The translations under genes were made by a program, and so were the position numbers. Positions 54,384 to 63,657 of a stretch of 64,000 bases of DNA are shown piece after piece; position 1 is the stretch's first letter; every line of letters begins with the position of its first letter. Origin of the DNA: Chroococcidiopsis sp. CCMEE 29 (GTDB lineage Bacteria; Cyanobacteriota; Cyanobacteriia; Cyanobacteriales; Chroococcidiopsidaceae); NCBI RefSeq assembly GCF_023558375.1, contig NZ_CP083761.1:248001-312000 (forward strand). Direction: 5' to 3'. Under the pieces are notes generated by a model. The model was not told the DNA's origin. It worked only from the letters and a program-made list of their open reading frames with translations, and searched no databases.

Positions 54384-56402
54384 TTACCGGGATCGGAGGT
54401 CAGCGATCGCCCCCTTAGTTAATCCGGCGATCGCCTGGTCTGTAGCCTTCGGCAAGTGATAATACTTTCCACCTGCCTGTTGTGCCAGTTCCTTGGCAAA
54501 TCCAGTGGAAATAAACTTATTTTCTGTGTCAATCACTAATAGCTGCATTCCTAGCGCCCGCAGCCTGGCAGCAATTTCCAACAGTTCCCCTTTGATATCC
54601 GGCTTCTCTCCTTCCTGCAACGGTTCACCCAGCGATCGCGCTAGGGGGATATTCCCCCGCCCGTCAGTGATAGCAACAATCACCACCTGACCAATATCGC
54701 CAGACATCTGAGCATTCATCCCTACCCTCACCGCCTGAGTCAGACCATGAGCGAGAGGCGAACCACCACCGCAGGGCAACAACTCCAAACGCCGCCGCGC
54801 TAAGGCAATGGAACGAGTTGGGGGCAGAAGTACCTCCGCCTGTTCTCCCCGGAAGGGAATCAGTGCCACAGAGTCGCGGTTTTCATAGGCTTCCGTCAGT
54901 AGTCGCAACACAGCACCTTTAGCAGACTGCATGCGATTTAGTGCCATTGAGCCAGAGGCATCCACAACAAAAACAATCAGCGCCCCAGCTTTGCGGGCTA
55001 ATCGCTTTGACCGAATATCCCCCTGTTCCACAATCACCCGTCGCCCAGGTTGTCGCTCACGACGAGCTTTCTGGTAAGGGGCAGCTGCCCTGAGTGTGGC
55101 ATCAACTGCAATCCGGCGCACGGGACCTTTGGGCAACATCGGCTTGACGTAGCGCCCTCTATCTTCCGAAAAAATCAAACTGCGACTGCCAGACTTGCCT
55201 CGCTGCTTAGCCATCTGGGCAAAGTAAAGCACGCTAGGGTCGAGAATCACACCCTCTGAATCAAAGACAAACTCCTCTGGTACGCTGGGCGGCTCTTGTT
55301 CTGGTTCCTCTGGTTCCTCCTGCTCCTGCTCTTCCTGCTCTTGTTGAGATTCATCCTGGCTTGGAGGTGGTGGCGGTGGCGGTGGCGGCGCTTCTGGTGG
55401 AGTCTGCACAAGTGTTGCTCTTGGCACGATCGCCAATTCCACAGCACGACGTAAATCTTCCGCACTCACTGCTGTCCGTCCATCTAGGGCAGCTGCTGCC
55501 TTGGCAACCCGCATTGCAAACAACTCAGCTCTGTGTCCCTGCACTCCGGCGCGAATTGCTTCGTCAACTAAATAGGCGATTTGCTCATGGGTGATGTGGA
55601 CATCCTTTAACCATTCCCGCGCTAAGATAACTTGCGTTTTGAGGCTGTCGATGTCTTCGCTGTACTGACTCAAAAACTGCTGGGCTGAAGTGGCATATTC
55701 GATTGCTTGCTCTACTGCCTGGACTCGTTGATCTAATCCGAGTACAGCATCCGCTGAAAGGGCGATCGCAATTCTGTCCAACAAGTGTTCCCGCAGCGCT
55801 CCTTCTTCTGGGTTGTAGGTAGCAATGAACAGCGGCTGACAGGGATGTTGAAAACTAATGCCTTCCCGCTCAATCGAGTTGCGTCCCTCAGTTAATACCG
55901 TTAACAGGTGGTTGCTGATATTGTCATCAAGTAAATTAATTTCATCTACATACAAAACGCCTCGGTGTGCTTGTGCCAGCAATCCCGGTTGAAACATAGA
56001 TTCTCCCTGTTTTACCGATTGCTCTACATCTATAGAACCTAGGAGTCGGTCTTCTGTTACTCCGAGCGGAATTTGCACAAACGGTGCAGGAATTACTTCG
56101 GTGGGAAGTGGCGATTGACTCTCTGCCTGTGCCAATAGCTGATCGTCCCACTCCTGAGGACAGCTAGGATCGCAGTTGTAGAGGGAACCTTTAACAATTT
56201 CAATTGGTGGCAGTAGAGCGTGCAGGGCGCGAGCCATGACAGATTTAGCGGTACCGCGACGACCAGCGATCGCCACTCCCCCTAACCCTGGATCAACCGC
56301 TGCCAATAGCAGAGCAAACTTGATCGCTTCTTGACCAACTACCGCTGTCAAGGGAAATGCTGTTACTGCCGGGATATTATTAAGCACAGGCATTATTTTC
56401 AC
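54384..56402 (-). CDS. chlD: Magnesium chelatase subunit D
   Basis: A 672-residue ChlD, part of the ChlIDH complex that inserts Mg2+ into protoporphyrin IX for chlorophyll. The AAA+ half has the P-loop-like [16 protein letters not shown] and [14 protein letters not shown] Pro-run and Glu/Gln-rich acidic linker is at ~342-375. The C-terminal integrin-I domain has the MIDAS motif [11 protein letters not shown] (~476-486) and [14 protein letters not shown] 56402 is taken as start since AGGGGAG is 4-5 bp upstream; ATG 56393 is the alternative. The start overlaps the end of the upstream kinase gene by 23 bp. Confidence 0.96.
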   Translation of the reverse strand: MKIMPVLNNIPAVTAFPLTAVVGQEAIKFALLLAAVDPGLGGVAIAGRRGTAKSVMARALHALLPPIEIVKGSLYNCDPSCPQEWDDQLLAQAESQSPLPTEVIPAPFVQIPLGVTEDRLLGSIDVEQSVKQGESMFQPGLLAQAHRGVLYVDEINLLDDNISNHLLTVLTEGRNSIEREGISFQHPCQPLFIATYNPEEGALREHLLDRIAIALSADAVLGLDQRVQAVEQAIEYATSAQQFLSQYSEDIDSLKTQVILAREWLKDVHITHEQIAYLVDEAIRAGVQGHRAELFAMRVAKAAAALDGRTAVSAEDLRRAVELAIVPRATLVQTPPEAPPPPPPPPPSQDESQQEQEEQEQEEPEEPEQEPPSVPEEFVFDSEGVILDPSVLYFAQMAKQRGKSGSRSLIFSEDRGRYVKPMLPKGPVRRIAVDATLRAAAPYQKARRERQPGRRVIVEQGDIRSKRLARKAGALIVFVVDASGSMALNRMQSAKGAVLRLLTEAYENRDSVALIPFRGEQAEVLLPPTRSIALARRRLELLPCGGGSPLAHGLTQAVRVGMNAQMSGDIGQVVIVAITDGRGNIPLARSLGEPLQEGEKPDIKGELLEIAARLRALGMQLLVIDTENKFISTGFAKELAQQAGGKYYHLPKATDQAIAGLTKGAIADLRSR

Positions 56403-57591
56403 TCAACTCCCCTTTCACTGCCAAAGGTAAGATTACCGTGAAGGTGGAGCCAACTCCAACTTGTGATACTAAATCTATTTTGCCTTGCAGTAGTTTTACC
56501 AGCCGACAGACGATTGCCAATCCCAGACCAGTGCTATCCGGTAAGTACGGCTGCTTGGAATCTGCTCGCACATAGGGTTCAAAGATATGGGCTTGGAATT
56601 CAGGAGCAATTCCGATTCCGGTATCGCAGACAGTGATCGCCCACTGGTCGTCGGCTAGCGTCTGGCAGGCTACTTGGATAGTTCCTGACTGAGTGTAGCG
56701 AATTGCGTTGCTGACAAGATTTGTGACAATCTGCTGTAAGCGCAAGGGGTCTGTTATCACTTCCTCAGGAGCGCGATCGCCATCAACCACTATTTGTAGC
56801 TCTTTTGGGCGCGCTAACGGTTCCAACATTTCTACAACGTTCTTGATTAATTCGCGCACATCTGTTCGTGTTGGCTGGAGTTTCATCTTCCCTGCCTCGT
56901 ACCGGGAGATTTCCAGTACATCGTTAATCAGGCGCAGTGTCTGTCTGCCACTGCGTAACACGCGCTCAATATGTTCCAGGTTGGCAGAGTTGTCCTTCAC
57001 CTGATTTTTCTGTTGTTGCCGCAAAAACAGCTCTGAGTAGCCAATGATCGAATTGAGAGGGTTTTTCAGTTCGTGGGCTAAATGAGAGAGGTTGTCTTGA
57101 TTCGCGCGCACTAAGCGAGTTAACTCCTGATTGGTAAGCGTCAACTGACTTTGCAGCTGCTCTAGTTCCTGCAACCGCTCATTTACATAACTTTTAAAGC
57201 ACTGGGCAATGACTTCATCAAGCGCAGTATCAATCAGACGGCAAGCTCGAAGTACTTCTGCCACTGAACCTTTTAGCATATCTTGCTCTAAAGTAGAAAA
57301 AATTACCCAGCGGATTAAACGGTACTCCCGCCCAATTTCTTCTGCCTCATAGCCTTGTTTAGCCCTGAGAACGCCATGTTCTAAACTCTTCTGTACCAAC
57401 GTTTTAATATCACTGTCTTCGGATTCGGATAGCATGGTTGCGATCGCCCTAAGCACAATGGGAAGGCTATCGCGCACACCCTCATACGTTAGCTGATTAG
57501 CAGCCTCGATCTGCCCATCCTGGTCAACGGCTTCAACCCAGTTCTTTACAATCGTGTCAATTTTATCGAGCAGTACTTGACTAAAATCCAT
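56380..57591 (-). CDS. RsbRD-type sensor histidine kinase (copy 1)
   Basis: A 403-residue soluble kinase. Residues ~1-145 follow the RsbRD/RsbRA N-terminal pattern (all-helical, possibly a degenerate globin-like sensor): [43 protein letters not shown] in part. A short coil leads to HisKA (H in [21 protein letters not shown]) and HATPase ([28 protein letters not shown]). No receiver or partner regulator is adjacent. Its 3' end overlaps chlD by 23 bp, so it may be co-translated with it. It is a tandem paralogue of the next gene and shares a 142-bp near-identical patch with it. Confidence 0.92.
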   Translation of the reverse strand: MDFSQVLLDKIDTIVKNWVEAVDQDGQIEAANQLTYEGVRDSLPIVLRAIATMLSESEDSDIKTLVQKSLEHGVLRAKQGYEAEEIGREYRLIRWVIFSTLEQDMLKGSVAEVLRACRLIDTALDEVIAQCFKSYVNERLQELEQLQSQLTLTNQELTRLVRANQDNLSHLAHELKNPLNSIIGYSELFLRQQQKNQVKDNSANLEHIERVLRSGRQTLRLINDVLEISRYEAGKMKLQPTRTDVRELIKNVVEMLEPLARPKELQIVVDGDRAPEEVITDPLRLQQIVTNLVSNAIRYTQSGTIQVACQTLADDQWAITVCDTGIGIAPEFQAHIFEPYVRADSKQPYLPDSTGLGLAIVCRLVKLLQGKIDLVSQVGVGSTFTVILPLAVKGELSENNACA

Positions 57592-57728
57592 TGTGGCTCA
57601 GGCGCTAGATGAGTTAGGTGAATGAATCTCCTAGATTATTTTAGGTGAGCGATCGCAGCGTCGCATAACTCAAAGATCTCTCCGCGTCCCCGCGTCTGCT
57701 CAACTACGGCTATTCGACCGGACATATA

Positions 57729-58955
57729 TCAGGCTCCTACCTGAGTTGTTATTGCTGTTACTGCTTCTTCAGTTGTCTTGACTGCCAATGGTAAGATGAC
57801 TGTGAAAGTGGAGCCAACTCCAACTTGTGATACTAGCTCTATTTTGCCTTGCAGTAGTTTGACTAACCGAGAGACGATCGCTAACCCAAGACCATTGCTA
57901 CCGGAATTAGTGCTGCTGGAGGTAATTTGAAAGTAAGGGTCAAAGATATGAGCTTGATATTCAGGCTCAATTCCTATTCCGGTATCAGAGACAGCGATCG
58001 CCCATTGATTATCTGCTAGAAGCTGGCACGCTACTTGGATAGTTCCCGATTGGGTGTAACGAATTGCATTGCTGAGAAGATTCGTGACGATCTGCTGTAA
58101 TCGCAATGAGTCTGTTATTACTTCCGCAGGAGCGCGATCACACTCAACCAGCATTTGCAGCTGTTTCTGCTCTGCCAAAGGCGCCAACATTTCTATCACA
58201 TCTTTGATTGAAGAGCGCGGATCTAGGAGTTTTGGCTGCAATTGCATTTTCCCTGCCTCATAGCGCGAGATTTCTAGAGTATCGTTAAGCAGACGGAGTA
58301 AATGTCTGCCATTACGGCACACGCGCTCAATATGCTCCAAATTAACAAGTGTGTCCTTCAAATCGGTGTTTTCTCGGTTTTGGCGCAAAAACAGCTCTGA
58401 GTAGCCAATGATCGAATTGAGAGGATTTTTCAGTTCGTGGGCTAAATGAGAGAGGTTGTCTTGATTCGCGCGCACTAAGCGAGTTAACTCCTGATTGGTA
58501 AGCGTCAACTGACTTTGCAGCTGCTTGAATTCCCGCAATCGTTCTTCACTATAGCTTTGGAAGCAGCAGGCGATCGCTTCATCGATCACAGCATCAATCC
58601 GCCGGAAGACTCGAATCACTTGTGCAGATGGTGCTTGTAATAGCTCCGCGTCTAAAGCAGCAAAGATTACACCGCGTAGTAGACGATACTCTCGAGCAAT
58701 TTCTGCTGGATCGTAGCCTTGCTCAGCTCTGTGAATGCCATGATCTAAACTCGCCTGCACGAGCGACTTAACATCATCGTCCTGTGTCTGGGAAAGCACA
58801 GTTGCCATTGCCTTAAGCACATGCGGCATCTGATTACGCACAGCCGTGTATGACAACTCAGAAGCACTCTCGATCTGTCGGTCTTGGCGAACGGCTTCAA
58901 CCCAAGTTTCTGCGATCATCTCAGTTTTAGCAAGCAGCAATTGACTAAAATCCAT
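57729..58955 (-). CDS. RsbRD-type sensor histidine kinase (copy 2)
   Basis: A 408-residue paralogue of copy 1 with the same order: RsbRD-like helical sensor (1-~148), coil, HisKA (identical [21 protein letters not shown]) and HATPase. Start at ATG 58955 aligns with MDFSQ of copy 1; a GTG two codons earlier is possible. It differs in the sensor part and the ATP lid (TSSSTNSGSNGLGLAIV). The two genes are 137 bp apart, so they could be one transcript running into chlD. What they sense is unknown; RsbR-type domains feed general-stress pathways in other bacteria. Confidence 0.92.
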   Translation of the reverse strand: MDFSQLLLAKTEMIAETWVEAVRQDRQIESASELSYTAVRNQMPHVLKAMATVLSQTQDDDVKSLVQASLDHGIHRAEQGYDPAEIAREYRLLRGVIFAALDAELLQAPSAQVIRVFRRIDAVIDEAIACCFQSYSEERLREFKQLQSQLTLTNQELTRLVRANQDNLSHLAHELKNPLNSIIGYSELFLRQNRENTDLKDTLVNLEHIERVCRNGRHLLRLLNDTLEISRYEAGKMQLQPKLLDPRSSIKDVIEMLAPLAEQKQLQMLVECDRAPAEVITDSLRLQQIVTNLLSNAIRYTQSGTIQVACQLLADNQWAIAVSDTGIGIEPEYQAHIFDPYFQITSSSTNSGSNGLGLAIVSRLVKLLQGKIELVSQVGVGSTFTVILPLAVKTTEEAVTAITTQVGA

Positions 58956-59121
58956 CTTCACTCAGGCGCGGATAGGACGAGGTAAGGGAATCCGTTGCCT
59001 TAGGCTAGTCTAACGACTACGCATCTCCTTATAGGTATATTACGTGTAGAAACTTGTCTTCATCTAGCTGCACCACTTAGCAAATATAGCTTTTCCTGCT
59101 TAATTGAATTTAAAAAACATC

Positions 59122-59133
59122 TATCCTAGGATA
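59122..59133. promoter_or_regulatory. 12-bp perfect palindrome tatcctaggata
   Basis: It lies between the divergent kinase and the riboswitch-led operon, followed by a half-repeat (ggata). A possible regulator site; no known consensus is recognised. Confidence 0.35.
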
Positions 59134-59280
59134 GGATAACTGCTTTTGCCTACTCCGCTTCTACTCTAAATCGAAAGTTTGAGACGCAACTTTAGTCCTA
59201 GCTCTTGGGTAGGATTGACGAAAGTAAAGTTTAGCAAGTAATATATGTTAAAAGTTATTGAGTAAGTCAGCCTAATCTAG

Positions 59281-59457
59281 GCGTTCACCTTGAAAGCAGT
59301 TTGAGTACATCAAGTACAAGGTGAACCTGGAACGGAGGAACCAATATTTGGGGCATATCTTTACTTTTGTCTCTTAGGTTTAAGAGATGAAGAAAGAGGG
59401 ACATCTCTCAGTCCTAGCCCGTCAGCTAACTTCGTAGGCATTGGGAGGAGACTGAAG
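59281..59457 (+). ncRNA. c-di-AMP riboswitch (ydaO-yuaA class)
   Basis: A leader RNA upstream of the transporter operon. Conserved core segments of the ydaO-yuaA class are present in order: a first hairpin (gttcaccttg...caaggtgaac), cggaggaaccaa...ttggggca, gagggacatctctca, and the signature cccgtcagctaacttcgtag followed by gcattgggaggaga. In known members c-di-AMP binding turns transcription or translation off. The ~75-nt stretch between the switch and the permease start (59551) would hold the expression platform; no clear terminator hairpin was found, so control may be at translation. Confidence 0.85.
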
Positions 59458-59550
59458 AGACAGCATTTTTACAATGTTTTGCTCTCGTCAGTGTTCCTGG
59501 CTGGTACTGCTCGGTTTTTTGTACCTGCTCTCGACTCTGAGGAGTATAGA

Positions 59551-60399
59551 ATGACATTTCACCTAAATCTTGCCGCGATTGCGGTAGCCGGACAGACTGC
59601 GTGGAGACGTGCTAAACCTATTGTCATTCGGGATGTAGTTTTACTGCCTGCTGCTGGTTTTGTAGGGATTATTTTACTTTGGTGGGTTGTTGCCCTTGCC
59701 AACCATGAATTGATGCCTACTCCACCTGAAGCCCTGGTTGCTAATTTAGACTACATCCTCAACCCATTCTATCGGCGAGGACCGGGTGATTTAGGGCTTG
59801 GTTGGTTGCTACTGGCGAGCCTGCGACGGGTATTAATAGGCTTTTTTTTAGGGGCGATCGTGGCAATTCCCCTGGGTTTTCTGATCGGCATGTCCAAACA
59901 AGCAATGATGGCACTCAATCCCGTCATTCAGATTTTCAAGCCCGTATCACCGCTAGCTTGGCTACCCATTGCCCTAGCTATCTTCAATTTGGCTGATCCA
60001 TCTGCCATTTTTGTTATCTTCATTACTTCTTTGTGGCCCACAATTATCAATACAGCCCTCGGTGTTTCTAGTGTTTCCCAAGACTATATTGATGTATCAC
60101 GAGTGCTGGAAATGCCCAAGTGGAGAAGGATTACAAAGATTATTTGGCCAGCCAGTTTGCCCTATATTTTTACAGGCTTGCGGATCAGTTTGGGGATTGC
60201 TTGGCTTGTGATCGTCGCTGTGGAAATGCTCACCGGTGGGATTGGCATCGGCTTTTTTGTTTGGGATGAATGGAACCGCTTAAACCTGAGTTCCGTATTC
60301 CTAGCAGTGCTGGTGATTGGCGTCACAGGATTACTGCTTGACTACGCCGTTGCCCAAATTGAGTCCTGGGCGACTCACCGCCGGCGTGCTAAAGCTTAA
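59551..60399 (+). CDS. nrtB: ABC transporter permease, NrtB/CmpB family
   Basis: A 282-residue permease from ATG 59551 (GAGGAG site 7 bp upstream; an open stretch to 59479 is not family-like). Six membrane helices are visible. The EAA loop with its conserved Gly is in DVSRVLEMPKWRRITKIIWPASLPYI in part. SLRRVLIGFFLGAIVAIPLGFLIG (in part) and the final VEMLTGGIGIGFFVW are typical of nitrate/bicarbonate/cyanate-type systems. The substrate cannot be told from the permease. It is the first gene behind the c-di-AMP riboswitch. Confidence 0.9.
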   Translation: MTFHLNLAAIAVAGQTAWRRAKPIVIRDVVLLPAAGFVGIILLWWVVALANHELMPTPPEALVANLDYILNPFYRRGPGDLGLGWLLLASLRRVLIGFFLGAIVAIPLGFLIGMSKQAMMALNPVIQIFKPVSPLAWLPIALAIFNLADPSAIFVIFITSLWPTIINTALGVSSVSQDYIDVSRVLEMPKWRRITKIIWPASLPYIFTGLRISLGIAWLVIVAVEMLTGGIGIGFFVWDEWNRLNLSSVFLAVLVIGVTGLLLDYAVAQIESWATHRRRAKA

Positions 60400-60506
60400 G
60401 TAAAAGCATAGGTCTTGAGAAGTAGAAGCCCAGGGTATGGGTGCGGTGAGTGGGACTCATTTTAGTCTTAATAACTATGACTTGTTTACTCCCTACTCCC
60501 CCTGCC

Positions 60507-60575
60507 TCCCCTGCTTCCCCTTCGGCGTGAGCGCTCAGTCGAACGCTCAGCCGAAGTCTCAGGTCGAAGCCTGCT
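60507..60575. repeat. 69-bp composite repeat, copy B
   Basis: Inverse of copy A (21547-21615) except for the inner 23 bp (60527-60549), which is not inverted. It lies between the permease and binding-protein genes of one operon, next to C-rich and STRR repeats. Confidence 0.85.
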
Positions 60576-60653
60576 GCCTCCATCAGGTAACCTTTGGCTG
60601 GAAAAGGGTAAATTTTAGATTTTGGATTAGGGTTTATCTGGTTGAATCCTCCT

Positions 60654-62060
60654 ATGAGTAATAGCACTAACTGGACGCGAAGAAGATTTCTTGAGGGTAT
60701 GGGTGCCACGGCGGCTGGGATGGCACTTTCTTCCTGTGCAATTAGCGGTGATCGCAGCGCTACAGGACTCACTGCTGAAGCCGCAGCCGTAGAACAGGTG
60801 GTAGACCCCAGCACGTTGGAAAAACCTAATTTGACCGTGGGATATGTTCCAGTCAATGACTGTGCACCGTTTGCGATCGCCTGGAAAAAAGGATTTTTCC
60901 GCAAGTACGGTCTAAACGTCAGACTCAATCGGGAGGCTAGCTGGGCAACTTCTCGCGACGGGATTATCTTTGGGCGGACTGATGCCGCACCCGTTGTATC
61001 TGGGGCAGTAACCAATGCCAGAATTGGAGCCGAAGGCGCACGCCATGCACCGTTGTGTGCTGCTATGACGATTCACCGCCACGGCAACGCTATGACGATG
61101 AACCGGGCAATGTGGGAGGCGGGGCTGCGCCCTTGGCGGGAGTACAACGGCGATTTGGAAGCGTTTGGGCGTGATTTTAGACGCTACTTTGACAACCTGC
61201 CAGCGGAGCAGCGTGTTTGGGCAGTGGTGCTGAGTTCAGCCATCTATGAATACTTTATCCGCTACTTATCTGCCGCTGCTGGTGTCGATCCACTGAAGGA
61301 GTTTCGGGTTATTATCATTCCGCCACCTCAAATGGTGACTAACGTGCGAATTGGGGCGATGCAGGCTTACATGGTGGCAGAACCCTGGAATACACGCGCC
61401 ATCGCTGGGAATGAAGGTGTTGGCTTTACCTTTGCTCAAGGCAAAGAAATCTGGTTGGGACACCCAGACCGGCTGCTTGGGGTGCTGGAAAGCTTTATTG
61501 AAAACTACCCCAAAACCTATCGTTCGCTGGTTAAGGCAATGATTGAAGCCTGCCAGTATTGCAGCAAACCTGAAAACCGTGAAGAGGTTGCTAAACTAAT
61601 TTCTGAGCGTTCGTTTACCGCTGCTAAGCCCCAATTTACCCGACCGGGGATCGTGGGCGAATACAACTATGGTGGGTTTGATGGTCAAAAACGAATTGCC
61701 GAATCCCTAGACACGACAATTTTCTTCAACATACCTAAAAACATTCCTCAACCGCCGGGAGCACACTCTACGTTTCTTTGGCGTTCTCATAGTATCTGGT
61801 TGATGACTCAAGCAGCTCGTTGGGGACAAATCAAAGCATTCCCAAAAAATGCCGAACAAATTGCTGAACGAGGCTGGAAAACCGATCTCTATCGTGAGAT
61901 TGCCGCGGAACTGGGGATCGAGTCTCCGAAGGAGGATTATAAAGTGGAACCGCCAGAAGTATTCATAGACAACAAAGGCTTTGACCCTAGCGATCCAGTC
62001 GGCTATCTCAATAGTTTTGAGATCAAGGCTAATCGTCCTACTCGCTTCTTCATGTCATAA
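60654..62060 (+). CDS. nrtA: ABC transporter substrate-binding protein, NrtA/CmpA family
   Basis: A 468-residue lipoprotein from ATG 60654. Twin-arginine-type start TRRRFLEGMGATAAGMALSSC with the lipobox Cys, then a spacer and the NrtA/CmpA fold: LTVGYVPVNDCAPFAIAWKKGFF in part, ASWATSRDGIIFGRTDAA, YMVAEPWNTRAI, and GHPDRLLGVLESFIENYPKTYRSLVKAMIEA in part. Nitrate, bicarbonate and cyanate binders all share this fold; the ligand residues were not resolved, so the nrtA symbol indicates family only. It has no clear ribosome site and is separated from the permease by a 254-bp repeat-filled gap. Confidence 0.87.
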   Translation: MSNSTNWTRRRFLEGMGATAAGMALSSCAISGDRSATGLTAEAAAVEQVVDPSTLEKPNLTVGYVPVNDCAPFAIAWKKGFFRKYGLNVRLNREASWATSRDGIIFGRTDAAPVVSGAVTNARIGAEGARHAPLCAAMTIHRHGNAMTMNRAMWEAGLRPWREYNGDLEAFGRDFRRYFDNLPAEQRVWAVVLSSAIYEYFIRYLSAAAGVDPLKEFRVIIIPPPQMVTNVRIGAMQAYMVAEPWNTRAIAGNEGVGFTFAQGKEIWLGHPDRLLGVLESFIENYPKTYRSLVKAMIEACQYCSKPENREEVAKLISERSFTAAKPQFTRPGIVGEYNYGGFDGQKRIAESLDTTIFFNIPKNIPQPPGAHSTFLWRSHSIWLMTQAARWGQIKAFPKNAEQIAERGWKTDLYREIAAELGIESPKEDYKVEPPEVFIDNKGFDPSDPVGYLNSFEIKANRPTRFFMS

Positions 62061-62091
62061 CCAGCATTAAAAACTACTCTAGGAGCCTTTT

Positions 62092-62931
62092 ATGACTAAA
62101 TCTACTTCTTTTCTTACTAATGCTAATGAGATAGACGCTAGCCGCACGGGATTTCTAGAAATCGAAAATCTAGTCAAGTCCTATCCAACACCTACTGGAG
62201 ATGAGTTTGTCGTTCTTAATGGCATCAATCTTACCGTCAGTGAAGATGAATATATTTCTGTAATTGGGCATTCTGGTTGCGGCAAATCGACACTGCTGAA
62301 GATTGTAGCTGGTTTAGAAAAAGCAACTTCTGGCTCAGTGCGACTAGATGGGAAAGAAATTCGGAAGCCTGGCGCTGAGCGGATGATGGTGTTTCAACAC
62401 TATTCACTGCTGCCTTGGCTGACGGTGCGAGAAAATATTCGGCTGGCTGTGGATGAAGTGCTGAAAAAAGCCACTCGTGCTGAAAAAATTAGCATTGTGA
62501 ATGAACACTTGGCAATGGTGAACTTGACAGCGGCAGCTGACAAATATCCAGATGAGATTTCTGGGGGGATGAAACAACGGGTCGGTATTGCTAGAGCTTT
62601 GGCAATTCGCCCTAAAATGTTGCTGATGGATGAACCGTTTGGAGCACTGGATGCACTAACTCGTGGTAAATTGCAGCGGCAGGTGCTGAATATTTGGGAA
62701 AACCATCGCCAGGCAGTGATGATGATTACCCATGATGTGGATGAAGCGATTTATATGTCTGATCGCATTGTCTTAATGACGAATGGTCCAGCTGCCACGA
62801 TTGGGGAAATTTTGGAAGTGCCTTTTCCGCATCCACGCGATCGCCAAGCAATGCGGACCTCCAAGGATTATATGGAACTGCGCAACCACGCACTGAATTT
62901 CCTAGATCGCTATTTCACTCAAGACGAGTAG
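62092..62931 (+). CDS. nrtD: ABC transporter ATPase, NrtD-like
   Basis: A 279-residue ATPase of the NrtD/SsuB group that powers the upstream permease. It has the Walker A GHSGCGKST (~63-71), Q-loop VFQHYSLLPW, signature ISGGMKQRVGIARAL (~162-176), Walker B MLLMDEPFGALDAL and switch His in MITHDVDEAI. Unlike NrtC it has no fused solute-binding domain. It is 31 bp after the binding-protein gene with an AGGAG site before the ATG. A single ATPase would form a homodimer. Confidence 0.93.
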   Translation: MTKSTSFLTNANEIDASRTGFLEIENLVKSYPTPTGDEFVVLNGINLTVSEDEYISVIGHSGCGKSTLLKIVAGLEKATSGSVRLDGKEIRKPGAERMMVFQHYSLLPWLTVRENIRLAVDEVLKKATRAEKISIVNEHLAMVNLTAAADKYPDEISGGMKQRVGIARALAIRPKMLLMDEPFGALDALTRGKLQRQVLNIWENHRQAVMMITHDVDEAIYMSDRIVLMTNGPAATIGEILEVPFPHPRDRQAMRTSKDYMELRNHALNFLDRYFTQDE

Positions 62932-62969
62932 ATTACATCATCTAATTCATTTACAAAGAGGTTAAAGCT

Positions 62970-63656
62970 GTGAATATCAAGCCGATGTTAATGCGTCTGC
63001 AAAGCGCCATAGGCAGTCAAGACTTAATTGAACAAATGGTGTTACTGCCAGAACCGGTTTCACAACCTTATGGTGGGGCTAAATCTACAAAAGCAGTTAA
63101 CTTAGTCGTCGGCTATAACAGCTCCCCCAAAAGTCAAACCGCTTTAGATATTACCTTGTGTATTGCTCATCAAACACGCTTAGCGACTCAGAAGCAAGTC
63201 ACAGTGCATGTTGTCTACGTCGTAGATGACCATCAAAACATCAATTGTCCAGATTTCTTTAACATGACTGATGCCAACAGTGGCTCAATTGCTTGGAATC
63301 AATTAAAATCTCCAGCAGTTGCATTAAGGTGTGCCACACCCGTGTTGCCTCAACTAAGAGCTAAGGCGCTAGCAGCGCAGCCATGCATAACGCCCGTAGA
63401 TTTATTCGATCAAGCAGACAAAATTTTATGGCAAGCACGTTGTCTAGCTGAGGAATGGGGAGGTGCCTTTATTGCTCATCTGCGGTTTGGTTGCATTGCT
63501 GCTCAATTGAGAAAAGTTGTTGAATCAGAAGCTGCCGATGTACTCTTGCTAGGCTGTAACTCGAGCAATCATCCAATTGTTCAGAAACTAGATTGTAACT
63601 TCCCCTGCACGGTGCTAGGTATGCCCACGATGCTGAGAGAAGCAAAACAAGTATAA
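62970..63656 (+). CDS. UspA-like (universal stress) protein
   Basis: A 228-residue protein starting with GTG 62970 (GAGG site upstream), 38 bp after the ATPase gene. The Usp fold is read from NLVVGYNSSPKSQTALDITLCIA (in part; strand and first helix), VTVHVVYVVDD, and the late VVESEAADVLLLGCNSSNHPIVQKL in part, where the G-2x-G-9x-G ATP motif is degenerate. Operon position suggests a regulator or accessory of the transporter. Similar Usp genes follow transporter operons in other cyanobacteria. Confidence 0.75.
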   Translation: MNIKPMLMRLQSAIGSQDLIEQMVLLPEPVSQPYGGAKSTKAVNLVVGYNSSPKSQTALDITLCIAHQTRLATQKQVTVHVVYVVDDHQNINCPDFFNMTDANSGSIAWNQLKSPAVALRCATPVLPQLRAKALAAQPCITPVDLFDQADKILWQARCLAEEWGGAFIAHLRFGCIAAQLRKVVESEAADVLLLGCNSSNHPIVQKLDCNFPCTVLGMPTMLREAKQV

Positions 63657-63657
63657 A

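Noticed and set aside
60389-61015. A 208-codon leftward frame over the start of the NrtA-like gene
   Set aside because: It runs antisense through conserved NrtA coding sequence and the repeat block; its protein is Ser/Pro/Ala-rich without any family pattern.
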